Notes under the pieces: generated by a model | What the model saw: only the letters and a program-made list of their open reading frames with translations | Databases searched by the model: none | Told to the model about the DNA's origin: nothing | Source of the DNA: Cytophagales bacterium | GTDB taxonomy: Bacteria > Bacteroidota > Bacteroidia > Cytophagales > JAAEPT01 | DNA length: 9,383 bases | Assembly (NCBI GenBank): GCA_011524675.1 | Contig: WTJX01000168.1 | Location: forward strand, 710 to 10,092 | Direction: 5' to 3' | Made by a program: the position numbers and the translations under genes | Shown: positions 1-6,797 of the stretch, piece after piece | Layout: each line of letters starts with the position of its first letter | Position numbering within the stretch: position 1 is the stretch's first letter

Positions 1-1482
1 AAAGAGGACAGAGTAATTTTTATTTCTATTGACGAAAACGAAGTAGCCCAATTAAGACTGCTTTGCGATGAAGTCTTTGGAGAAGAGAACTTCATAGAAC
101 AATTTAATTGGTTTCGTTCTGCTACACCTCCAAACCTTAGTCATAAAAGTAAAAAAAACATAGAGTACATTTTATGCTATGAAAAATATAGAAATAACAC
201 AAAGTATAGAGGAATTAAAAAAGGCAGCAAAAGTGATGACCCTATAACCAAGCCTCAAAACACACTTAAAGAACTCTCATTTAAAAAAGGAAGCTTAGAG
301 ATTAAGAGAAATAATTGTACAATCGGCAAAGGCACATACGGCACAGAAACATTCCCTAATGAATTATTAGATGATCTTATTGTAAAAGACGGCACTAATG
401 ATAATGCTGTAAGATTTAAAAATAAATTTATTTGGCTACAAGAAAAGTTAGAAGAAGAACTAAAAAATGGTACAATTATCAAGCTATCAAAAAAAGGTGT
501 AATTTCTTATAAAAAACAGAATTATGGCGCGGAAGTCCCCCCAAATCTAATTAATGAGAGTGTAGGCGTAGAAACAAATGAAACCGCTGGAAAAAACTTC
601 GATATGTTGATGGGAAAAAGATATTTCGATTACCCAAAACCCCTAAGCCTGATAAAATACCTATTGAATTTCGATTCTAATCAAAACGACTTGTTTTTAG
701 ACTTCTTCGCAGGCTCTGGTACTACTGGAGATGCTGTAATGCAGCTAAATGCAGAAGATGGAGGAAAACGTAAATACATACTCGTCCAGCTACCAGAACC
801 CATCGACAAAAAGAAAAGTAAAACAGCCTATGACTTTGTACACAATGAATTAGCAATAGCCGAACCTACCATTTTTGAAATTACCAAAGAGAGGCTCATA
901 CGTGCTTCAAAGAAAATCAAAGAAGAAACAGTCAACACAAAGATAGCCGATAAAGAAAAGGAAATAGCTACACTACACCAAGAGTTGAATTTAGACGGTA
1001 ATGAAGAAAAAATACAACAATTAAAAAACGAAATTAAAACCCTCAAAACGCTAGACCTAGGCTTTCAAATTTTTGAGACTAGCCCTATATGGGATGATTA
1101 CGGTTTTGATGCCAACGAGTTCAATTCGCAATTGCAACTATTTGATGAAAGCACACTAACAGAAGACGACCTCAAAGCCCTATTGATTACATGGAAAACA
1201 TATGACGGCATAGCACTCACAGAAAAGACTACACCCATAGACCTAGGTGGCTACAAAGCATTTTTTGCCAATGAAAAACTTTACCTCATGCACAAAAAAT
1301 TCACCACAGACCACCTCCAACATCTCTTAGAAAAAGTAGATACAGACAAGACATTCAACCCTACCGCTATCATAGCTTTTGGGTATAACTTTGACAGCAA
1401 AAACCTGCGAGAGATTGCAGAAAACATAAAGTCATACACCAACAAAAAGAATATTGATATTGATTTCATCACAAGGTATTAA
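1..1482 (+). CDS. mod: Type III restriction-modification methyltransferase subunit Mod, 5'-truncated by the window edge
   Basis: Mod methylates adenine in an asymmetric target site using S-adenosylmethionine and gives the Mod-Res complex its specificity. The frame is open from base 1 to the stop at 1480-1482, giving 493 residues. The first ATG, at 604, is internal, because conserved Mod sequence precedes it in frame (VIFISIDENEVAQLRLL at fragment residues 5-21, EYILCYEK at 55-62). Order follows a beta-class N6-adenine methylase: variable target-recognition region about 65-200, motif X (FDYPKPLSLIKYLL, 209-222), SAM-binding motif I (DFFAGSGTT, 234-242), then KYILVQLPEP (about 258-267). A charged, probably coiled-coil stretch covers about 302-351, followed by the family's usual C-terminal region. 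Catalytic DPPY (motif IV) is not in the window and should lie upstream. EcoP-type Mods are about 640 residues, so perhaps 100-200 residues are missing. The stop lies 3 nt before res, so the two are co-transcribed. Family call secure; the target site cannot be read from sequence. Confidence 0.93.
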   Translation, partial: KEDRVIFISIDENEVAQLRLLCDEVFGEENFIEQFNWFRSATPPNLSHKSKKNIEYILCYEKYRNNTKYRGIKKGSKSDDPITKPQNTLKELSFKKGSLEIKRNNCTIGKGTYGTETFPNELLDDLIVKDGTNDNAVRFKNKFIWLQEKLEEELKNGTIIKLSKKGVISYKKQNYGAEVPPNLINESVGVETNETAGKNFDMLMGKRYFDYPKPLSLIKYLLNFDSNQNDLFLDFFAGSGTTGDAVMQLNAEDGGKRKYILVQLPEPIDKKKSKTAYDFVHNELAIAEPTIFEITKERLIRASKKIKEETVNTKIADKEKEIATLHQELNLDGNEEKIQQLKNEIKTLKTLDLGFQIFETSPIWDDYGFDANEFNSQLQLFDESTLTEDDLKALLITWKTYDGIALTEKTTPIDLGGYKAFFANEKLYLMHKKFTTDHLQHLLEKVDTDKTFNPTAIIAFGYNFDSKNLREIAENIKSYTNKKNIDIDFITRY

Positions 1483-1485
1483 GCT

Positions 1486-4422
1486 ATGAAAGGATTTAAC
1501 TTTGAGAAAAACCTAAGCCATCAAATACAAGCCATAAACAAGACTGTAAGCGTTTTTGAGCAGCTAGAGATAATAAAAGCTAAAGGAACAGACAGTAACT
1601 GCATCAATCCACTTTTGAACATAGAACACCCCTTGGCTAAGTATTACGAAAACATCGTAAAAGTTCAACAGCTACAACAGCTTGAATATAAAGCTTTCGC
1701 CAGTAGCAATATCATAGACATCATGATGGAAACAGGAACTGGCAAAACCTACACATACACTAAAACTATATTTGAACTCAACAAAAACTATGGAATATTT
1801 AAGTTTGTAGTAGTAGTCCCTACACTATCGATCAAGGCAGGCACCATCAACTTTCTCAAATCACAAAGTGCCAGAGAACACTTCAAAGAACAATACGGCA
1901 AAACCATTCATTTACATATTGTTGAAAGTCAAAAAGGAAATAAAAAAAACAATAAATCTTTTATCCCCCCCTCTATAAACAGCTTTGTCAACTCGGGTAA
2001 TTTTGAAAAAAACAGCATACAGCTCATGATCGTCAATGCAGGTATGATAAATTCTGATACCATGCAAAAAAGCTTTGACAAAGGACTATTTGACAAATAT
2101 ACCATTCCCTTTGATGCCATAGGAGCCGTCCGTCCATTTATGATTATTGATGAACCTCATAAGTTTGATCAATCCAATAAGACATGGAAAAACATCCAAA
2201 AAATGAAGCCCCAGTTTATTTTGCGCTATGGTGCTACCTTTCCATACAAAGAAATAAAACAAAGAAACTCCCTAACAAATAAGATAGAAAAGATAAAAGT
2301 CAAAGATTATCACAATCTAATTTACAAACTTTCTGCGGTAGATTCTTTCAATCAAAATTTAGTAAAAGGTGTCATTGGTCATATCACAGAATTTGAAAAC
2401 GGAAAAAATGCAATCGTAAAACTACTTGATACAAACGGAAAAGAAGCCAGTTTTGAGCTAATAGAAAGCGGAAAAAAGAAAACAGTAAAGCTTATCAAAA
2501 AAGAAAGCTTGCATAAAGTACATCCCGAAATGAAGGATCTACTCATAGAAAATCTCAATAAGACCAAAGTAGAGTTATCAAACGGATTAGAGTTAAAAAA
2601 AGGCGATAAAATCAACCCATTCTCTTACGCACAGACCTTACAAGAAATCATGCTTCAAAAAGCTGTGAAATCACACTTTGAACTAGAAAAAGCATACCTT
2701 ACGCGTGAGATAAAGATAAAACCCTTGACTTTATTTTTCATTGACAACATTGAAGAATATAGAAATCAAAACGGTTACCTAAAAACAACATTAGAACAAT
2801 TGGTCAAAGCGGAAATAGATCAACTATTAAAAACAGAACAACACGAGTTTTATAAAGCTTATTTAGAAAAGACCCTAGTAGATATTTCAAAAACACATGC
2901 AGGTTACTTCTCAAAGGACAACTCAGAAAAAGATGAAGTCATAGAGCAAGAGATAAAAGAGATTTTGCATGACAAAGAAGCCATACTTGATTTGAGCAAC
3001 CCTAGGCGTTTTATCTTCTCTAAATGGACATTACGAGAAGGTTGGGACAACCCTAATGTATTTCAAATTTGTAAACTTAGAAGTAGTGGTAGTGAAATAT
3101 CAAAGCTACAAGAAGTAGGGCGTGGGCTTCGCTTACCCGTAAACGAATATGGCAACAGAGTCAAAAGTGAAGATTTCTTTTTAAACTACTTTGTTGATTT
3201 TACAGAAAATGATTTTGTAGATAAGCTTATCAATGAGATAAACGAAAAATCCGGTACTATTTCAGCTGACAAGAAACATGTAAAATTGACAGAGGGTATG
3301 ATTGAAAAAATTTGTAAAATCTACCATACCACAGAAGAAGATTTACTAGAACTCTTAGACGAAAACAACATCGTCTCTCGCTCAAACAAATTCAAAGAAG
3401 ACGGCTTTGATTATATAAAGGAAAATTATCCTTTAGCATTAGACGGTATAGATTCAAATAAAATCCGTAGAGCATCAGACACAAAAAAACAAGTAAGCAT
3501 ACGCACAGAAAAATACCATGAACTAAAAGACCTTTGGGAAAAACTCAATGAAAAAGTAATTCTTGAATATAAATTTGACAATGAAGAAACTTTTAAAGCC
3601 CTGTTGACAGACTTTTTTAATGCACAAAAAAGTATTTTTTCCATTGAAGGTATAAAAGAACGCAAGGCAAAAGTTGGCATTGAAGAGGAACAAGCAATAG
3701 TAAAAGAGGAAGAATCTGTACTAGACAGTGAAACAACACCTATCTCTACCATGAAGTATAGCGACTTCATCAAAGAACTAGCAAAGGTGCTCAATATAAA
3801 CCTCAAAACGATTCACCATTCATTTACTAATTCAGAAATTAAGATAAATCAATACTTAAACACATCTTCCATCAGAATGATCAAGCAACGTTTTGATACA
3901 TTCTTGATGTATAATGCCATTGATAAATTTAGTATTGAATATAAAAAAGTCTCCAATAGTATTCACCCTACAAAAATCACAGATTCAAACGGAAATGTAT
4001 TACCCAAAATCCCCGCTTCAAATGTAGGTATGCTATCCTCAAATGCGCAAGTGGCAGACAGTTACTTCTTCAACGAATTATTTTACGACTCTGAATTAGA
4101 AAAAGTAAACATCAAAAATGAAATACAAGAGGTAGTAGTATTCACAAAGATTCCCAAAAACTCAATCAAAATCCCCGTGGCAGGAGGGAAAAGTTATTCT
4201 CCAGACTTTGCATATGTGCTCAACTTTAACAATGGAAATAAAAAACTTCACTTCATCGTAGAGACAAAAAACGTAGATGGAGAAGACAGTTTGAGAGAAG
4301 AAGAAAAACAAAAGATTAGGCATGCAGAGCTACTCTTTAAAGGAAACATCAAAATTGATTTCAAGACACAATTTAGTAATCACAAGATGATAGATTTGAT
4401 AAGAGAAATTACCAAAGAATAA
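1486..4422 (+). CDS. res: Type III restriction endonuclease subunit Res (SF2 helicase plus PD-ExK nuclease)
   Basis: Res is the ATP-dependent translocating and cleaving subunit that works only in complex with Mod, cutting near unmodified sites. The 978-residue length fits EcoP1I/EcoP15I Res (about 970). Visible motifs in order: Walker A METGTGKT (81-88), Walker B/DEAD-like DEPH (222-225), motif III-like GATF (249-252), motif V-like EGWDNPNV (518-525), and motif VI-like QEVGRGLRLP (542-551). The C-terminal nuclease shows SPDF (D907), then ETK (E926, K928), a PD-x18-ExK arrangement. All key motor and nuclease residues are intact and there is no frameshift, so the protein looks active. The ATG at 1486 lies 3 nt after the mod stop, which suggests translational coupling; no strong Shine-Dalgarno is seen. 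Some stretches are very AT-rich (for example around 3900). This suggests, without proving, that the module has a different history from the neighbouring cys genes. Confidence 0.96.
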   Translation: MKGFNFEKNLSHQIQAINKTVSVFEQLEIIKAKGTDSNCINPLLNIEHPLAKYYENIVKVQQLQQLEYKAFASSNIIDIMMETGTGKTYTYTKTIFELNKNYGIFKFVVVVPTLSIKAGTINFLKSQSAREHFKEQYGKTIHLHIVESQKGNKKNNKSFIPPSINSFVNSGNFEKNSIQLMIVNAGMINSDTMQKSFDKGLFDKYTIPFDAIGAVRPFMIIDEPHKFDQSNKTWKNIQKMKPQFILRYGATFPYKEIKQRNSLTNKIEKIKVKDYHNLIYKLSAVDSFNQNLVKGVIGHITEFENGKNAIVKLLDTNGKEASFELIESGKKKTVKLIKKESLHKVHPEMKDLLIENLNKTKVELSNGLELKKGDKINPFSYAQTLQEIMLQKAVKSHFELEKAYLTREIKIKPLTLFFIDNIEEYRNQNGYLKTTLEQLVKAEIDQLLKTEQHEFYKAYLEKTLVDISKTHAGYFSKDNSEKDEVIEQEIKEILHDKEAILDLSNPRRFIFSKWTLREGWDNPNVFQICKLRSSGSEISKLQEVGRGLRLPVNEYGNRVKSEDFFLNYFVDFTENDFVDKLINEINEKSGTISADKKHVKLTEGMIEKICKIYHTTEEDLLELLDENNIVSRSNKFKEDGFDYIKENYPLALDGIDSNKIRRASDTKKQVSIRTEKYHELKDLWEKLNEKVILEYKFDNEETFKALLTDFFNAQKSIFSIEGIKERKAKVGIEEEQAIVKEEESVLDSETTPISTMKYSDFIKELAKVLNINLKTIHHSFTNSEIKINQYLNTSSIRMIKQRFDTFLMYNAIDKFSIEYKKVSNSIHPTKITDSNGNVLPKIPASNVGMLSSNAQVADSYFFNELFYDSELEKVNIKNEIQEVVVFTKIPKNSIKIPVAGGKSYSPDFAYVLNFNNGNKKLHFIVETKNVDGEDSLREEEKQKIRHAELLFKGNIKIDFKTQFSNHKMIDLIREITKE

Positions 4423-4449
4423 TTGAGAGTGAGTAGGACTGAGTGCAAA

Positions 4450-4477
4450 AGAAACATACCTTCCTTAGTATGTTTCT
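4450..4477. repeat. Perfect 10-bp stem-loop just after res
   Basis: The arms agaaacatac (4450-4459) and gtatgtttct (4468-4477) are perfect reverse complements around an 8-nt loop. It lies 27 nt after the res stop. No T-tract follows on the + strand (next bases agcgaag), so it is not a classical intrinsic terminator. It could protect the mod-res mRNA 3' end or belong to the larger spacer element. Confidence 0.6.
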
Positions 4478-4511
4478 AGCGAAGTTCCAGTCTGCGCATC
4501 TGCCTGTGAGA

Positions 4512-4527
4512 AGCCCGACTCAGGGCT
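4512..4527. repeat. Short GC stem-loop in the res/cysQ spacer
   Basis: The arms agccc (4512-4516) and gggct (4523-4527) form a perfect 5-bp stem with a 6-nt loop. It is next to the 4530-4554 hairpin, so two stems could stack coaxially. It is short and means little alone; its value is as part of the hairpin series. Confidence 0.4.
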
Positions 4528-4529
4528 GA

Positions 4530-4554
4530 GCCTTAAGAATTATACCCTTAAGGC
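4530..4554. repeat. Perfect 8-bp stem-loop in the res/cysQ spacer
   Basis: The arms gccttaag (4530-4537) and cttaaggc (4547-4554) pair perfectly around a 9-nt loop. No T-run follows on either strand, so a simple terminator role is not supported. It begins two bases after the preceding stem. Confidence 0.5.
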
Positions 4555-4624
4555 ATAGTTTAGTGAAGTGTCAGTTTGAGGGAGAGGACTGATGAGAACA
4601 CCCTAAAATGACAAAAAGGTAGAG

Positions 4625-4657
4625 TTAGTATTGGCTAAACTTTGTGCTAGATACTAA
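4625..4657 (-). terminator. Weak candidate terminator hairpin for cysQ
   Basis: Read on the - strand, this lies 16 nt past the cysQ stop. Arms ttagtat (4625-4631) and atactaa (4651-4657) give a 7-bp AT-rich stem around a 19-nt loop. Beyond the stem the - strand reads ctctacc and then five T's. The stem is weak and the T-tract is offset by about 7 nt, so this is a tentative call made mainly because of its position. Confidence 0.3.
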
Positions 4658-4673
4658 TGACTCCATATACAAG

Positions 4674-5885
4674 CTATGCCCCTACACACAGAAAACTACC
4701 ATTCCTAAGTATTTCTTTGTTATACTTAAATATTTTATCATCAGCATCAGATACTTTCCCACCGCTAGCTTCAACGATAGCTTGCCCAGCGGCAGTATCC
4801 CATTCCATCGTAGGACCATGTCTGTAATAGATATCTGCCTTTCCCTCTGCTACCATACAAAACTTCAAAGAACTACCTACTGAAATCGTTTCTTTGATTT
4901 GATGATCTTCACATACTTTATCTTCATATTCCGAAGCATGAGATTTACTTTTAACCGCTACCCTATTGTCCGTTCTGTAGTTACTTCTAATCTCTTTTAC
5001 TTCTCCCTTTTCCTCTCTATAGGCTCCTAAGCCTTTTTTACCGTAATAATTGACATTCAATACAGGCGCATAAATAACACCTAACAAAGGCTTATCTTTA
5101 TAAATCAACGCTATATTGACTGTAAACTCACCATTTTTCTTTATAAACTCCTTCGTTCCATCCAAAGGATCCACACACCAAAAGTAGGTCCATTCTTTTC
5201 TTCTTTTGTAGGAGATTTCTTCACCCTCTTCTGAAAGAATAGGAATACCCAAATTCAGTTTTTCAAGTTCTTCAACGATGATATTATGAGACGCTTTATC
5301 AGCAATAGTCAAAGGAGAGTCATCCGCTTTAAAATCGATCGTCTTTTCAAAATCATCTTTGGTATAAATCTCCAAAATTTTCTCTCCAGCTTTTTTAGCT
5401 ATGACATTTACCTTTTCAATGTCTAGCTCCTCTATAAGATTTTTATTTGACAAGGTAGGATTTACATTCCCTTTTATCCTTCCCCATCGAATGGAAGCCC
5501 ATGCCCTCTCATGGAAATAATATACCACTAGCTTAACTAAAAAATCTATGGCTGCCAAAGCTGCGGCATCTGAAATATCTCGTGTAAAAATATATACTAT
5601 GAGCATCACAGTAGAGGTAGCAATAATACGCCAACCTATCCCTTTGAAGACACTACGTATATGAGAAGGACCTTTAGACGTCCTACCATAAGGAATAAAG
5701 TTCCACAATCGCTCATACAAATAATAAAACACAAGCTTTGAAATAAACTCTGTAACAGAGATAGCAAATAACTGGTCTTGTTTTTCCTCTTTTATAAGAA
5801 ATAAGGCTAAAATAAAAGTTGTTAATGAAGCTAAAACACGCCAACTTACACCTTTGGCGAAACTTCTACTCTTTGAATCTTGCAT
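4674..5885 (-). CDS. cysQ: Membrane-anchored 3'(2'),5'-bisphosphate nucleotidase: tandem DUF2061 domains fused to CysQ
   Basis: The CysQ part hydrolyses 3'-phosphoadenosine 5'-phosphate (PAP), the by-product of PAPS use, to AMP. The 403-residue protein has two parts. Residues about 9-135 hold two DUF2061 copies: KGVSWRVLAS (11-20) ending in KLVFYYLYERLWNFIPYGR (50-68), and KGIGWRIIAT (81-90) ending in KLVVYYFHERAWASIRWGR (118-136). About four hydrophobic segments (15-31, 40-56, 84-101, 106-123) predict a membrane anchor with the enzyme left in the cytoplasm. Residues about 160-403 are an inositol-monophosphatase-fold nucleotidase with DDSPLTIAD (188-196), SEEGEE (218-223), metal-binding DPLDGTKEF (239-247) and WDTAAGQAIVEASGG (362-376). 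E219, D239, D242 and D363 are present, so it should be active. The ATG at 5885 heads the first DUF2061 copy and nothing in frame suggests an earlier start. It diverges from cysC. DUF2061 has no established function; ordinary CysQ is about 250 residues and lacks it. Confidence 0.93.
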   Translation of the reverse strand: MQDSKSRSFAKGVSWRVLASLTTFILALFLIKEEKQDQLFAISVTEFISKLVFYYLYERLWNFIPYGRTSKGPSHIRSVFKGIGWRIIATSTVMLIVYIFTRDISDAAALAAIDFLVKLVVYYFHERAWASIRWGRIKGNVNPTLSNKNLIEELDIEKVNVIAKKAGEKILEIYTKDDFEKTIDFKADDSPLTIADKASHNIIVEELEKLNLGIPILSEEGEEISYKRRKEWTYFWCVDPLDGTKEFIKKNGEFTVNIALIYKDKPLLGVIYAPVLNVNYYGKKGLGAYREEKGEVKEIRSNYRTDNRVAVKSKSHASEYEDKVCEDHQIKETISVGSSLKFCMVAEGKADIYYRHGPTMEWDTAAGQAIVEASGGKVSDADDKIFKYNKEILRNGSFLCVGA

Positions 5886-5915
5886 AAGATTATCTCTTGT
5901 CTAAATAATTTTGAA

Positions 5916-5923
5916 CAAAGGTA
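5916..5923 (-). promoter_or_regulatory. Candidate -7 promoter box for cysQ
   Basis: On the - strand this reads TACCTTTG, matching the Bacteroidota -7 consensus TAnnTTTG, 30 nt before the cysQ ATG. I find no good TTTG/TTG -33 box at the usual distance upstream, so the promoter may be weak or activator-dependent. An aataatattttg half-site (5929-5940) lies where such a factor or repressor could touch it. Confidence 0.5.
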
Positions 5924-5928
5924 AGAAA

Positions 5929-5940
5929 AATAATATTTTG
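5929..5940 (+). promoter_or_regulatory. Extra half-site copy of the divergent palindrome
   Basis: The 12-mer aataatattttg is an exact copy of the inner part of the palindrome's left arm (5970-5981), in the same orientation and shifted by 41 bp, close to four helical turns. It is 5 bp upstream of the cysQ -7 box on the - strand. A protein bound here would overlap the cysQ promoter. AT-rich sequence makes chance matches more likely, hence moderate confidence. Confidence 0.45.
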
Positions 5941-5966
5941 TTTTCCATTAAATATCGGCAATCCCA

Positions 5967-6012
5967 CAGAATAATATTTTGACATGATTGATTATTTCAA
6001 AATATTATTCTG
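5967..6012. promoter_or_regulatory. Perfect 16-bp inverted repeat, candidate operator between cysQ and cysC
   Basis: The arms cagaataatattttga (5967-5982) and tcaaaatattattctg (5997-6012) are exact reverse complements with a 14-nt spacer. It lies in the 256-bp gap between divergent cysQ and cysCDN, upstream of both proposed -7 boxes, so it should not be in either transcript. That favours a protein-binding DNA site over an RNA hairpin or terminator. Further half-site matches occur at 5929-5940 (exact 12-mer) and 6066-6078 (degenerate). A sulfur-responsive or PAPS/PAP-responsive regulator is a plausible ligand, but no regulator gene is in the window. Confidence 0.6.
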
Positions 6013-6065
6013 CAAACACCTTCACAAAAAAAATTCGACACTAAAAATCAATAAAAAAAGAATGA

Positions 6066-6078
6066 CAAATATAATCTG
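6066..6078 (-). promoter_or_regulatory. Degenerate fourth half-site on the cysC side
   Basis: The sequence caaatataatctg resembles the palindrome's right arm caaaatattattctg, with two single-base gaps and one mismatch, and has the same orientation. It lies about 37 bp upstream of the cysC -7 box, giving each divergent promoter its own nearby half-site. The match is imperfect and the region AT-rich, so it may be chance. Confidence 0.25.
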
Positions 6079-6114
6079 TATGAAAGATTCCTTTTAGGTT
6101 TAAACTAAAACTAC

Positions 6115-6122
6115 TATTTTTG
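6115..6122 (+). promoter_or_regulatory. Candidate -7 promoter box for the cysCDN operon
   Basis: TATTTTTG fits the Bacteroidota -7 consensus TAnnTTTG. It lies 19 nt before the TTG start of cysC, implying a short 5' leader. The -33 position shows only ttttag (6092-6097), a poor match to TTTG. I see no comparable box in the spacers before cysD or cysN, in keeping with one transcript for all three genes. Confidence 0.5.
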
Positions 6123-6141
6123 CTCGCTAAAGAAAAACGCT

Positions 6142-6741
6142 TTGAGTAACATATACCCAATATTTCATAAGATACTTAGTAAGTCAGAAAAAGAAGACTT
6201 ACTAAAGCAAAATGGAATAGTGATTTGGATGGTAGGTTTATCTAGCTCCGGTAAGAGTACGCTTGCACGAGCTTTTGAAGAAGATCTCTACCATAAAGGA
6301 TTCATCACAAAACTTTTGGATGGAGACAATTTACGATCTGGAGTAAATAACAACCTAGGGTTTAGTATTGAAGACAGAACTGAAAATGTAAGGCGTGCCG
6401 CTGAAGTAGCCAAACTATTTGCACAAGCAGGTATCGTAACCATTTGTTCTATGATAAGCCCTACTGAGCAAGTAAGAAACATAGCCAAAGAAATCATTGG
6501 AGAAGACTTTCACGAAGTATATATATGTTGCCCCTTTGAAGTATGTGCAGAAAGAGATGTCAAAGGACTATACAAAAAAGCCCTCAATGGAGAGATCAAA
6601 AACTTTACAGGTTTGGACTCCCCTTTTGAAGAGCCCAAAAGTCCATTTATAACGATCAATACAGATCAAGAAGAACTAGAAGTAAGCAAACAAAAACTAA
6701 TGAAGGTAATACTACCTTTAATCACAAAACACGAACAATAA
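6142..6741 (+). CDS. cysC: Adenylylsulfate (APS) kinase
   Basis: CysC phosphorylates APS with ATP to give PAPS, the activated sulfate donor, in the cytoplasm. The 199-residue protein is full length for a stand-alone APS kinase. It shows P-loop GLSSSGKST (32-40), the APS-binding stretch LDGDNLRSGVNNNLGFSIED (59-78) leading into RTENVRR (79-85), ISPTEQVR (105-112), where S106 matches the conserved SP serine, and the lid-type ERDVKGLYKKALNGEIKNF (137-155) followed by TGLDSPFE (156-163). The start is a TTG at 6142. An in-frame stop lies at 6106-6108 with no ATG in between, and the next in-frame ATG (residue 30) would remove the first strand before the P-loop. The N-terminus SNIYPIF also resembles Bacteroidota CysC starts. 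It is first in a cysC-cysD-cysN series, 56 nt before cysD, and is not fused to CysN as in NodQ-type proteins. Confidence 0.95.
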   Translation: MSNIYPIFHKILSKSEKEDLLKQNGIVIWMVGLSSSGKSTLARAFEEDLYHKGFITKLLDGDNLRSGVNNNLGFSIEDRTENVRRAAEVAKLFAQAGIVTICSMISPTEQVRNIAKEIIGEDFHEVYICCPFEVCAERDVKGLYKKALNGEIKNFTGLDSPFEEPKSPFITINTDQEELEVSKQKLMKVILPLITKHEQ

Positions 6742-6797
6742 AAAAGTTGCCTTACTGATATATAACAGCAACAAAACCAAAAACATAACAGAAGAAT

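Larger units (their letters stand above)
4423..4673. repeat. Structured, GC-elevated non-coding spacer between convergent res and cysQ
   Basis: This 251-bp gap carries no convincing gene. Bases 4431-4600 contain 78 G+C of 170 (about 46%), clearly above the flanking AT-rich coding DNA. Several perfect stem-loops lie in series (4450-4477, 4512-4527, 4530-4554, 4625-4657). An imperfect direct duplication links 4423-4446 (TTGAGAGTGAGTAGGACTGA then GTGC) with 4575-4596 (TTGAGGGAGAGGACTGATGA then G, after one T). Longer-range complementarity also exists: agtttag at 4557-4563 with ctaaact at 4635-4641, and gactg at 4437-4441 or 4587-4591 with cagtc at 4488-4492. It could be a dispersed palindromic repeat common at convergent gene ends, a structured RNA, or a 3'-end mRNA structure. 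I do not recognise a known RNA family. Confidence 0.5.

Noticed and set aside
604..606. ATG at 604 as the true start of mod
   Set aside because: Upstream sequence is open in the same frame to base 1 and encodes conserved Mod sequence; starting here would remove the recognition region.
3426..3806. Long - strand open frame inside res
   Set aside because: It is antisense to a conserved coding region and has serine- and phenylalanine-rich shadow composition, with no recognisable domain.
4450..4477. Intrinsic terminator for res
   Set aside because: The 10-bp stem is good but no T-tract follows it on the + strand.
4588..4596. ACTGATGAG, resembling the hammerhead ribozyme core CUGAUGAG
   Set aside because: No stem II followed by GAAA and no matching stem III or cleavage site can be found downstream, so a hammerhead is not supported.
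4423..4673. A tRNA gene or small coding gene in the res/cysQ spacer
   Set aside because: The stems do not fit a cloverleaf, no T-loop motif is seen, and the only + strand frame near 4644-4883 overlaps the conserved C-terminus of cysQ on the opposite strand.
5967..6012. The palindrome as a miniature transposon or IS end
   Set aside because: The arms are separated by only 14 nt and no target-site duplication flanks them, so an operator-type site fits better.
6098..6105. GTTTAAAC palindrome upstream of cysC
   Set aside because: An 8-bp palindrome is expected by chance in AT-rich DNA, and the symmetry does not extend further.
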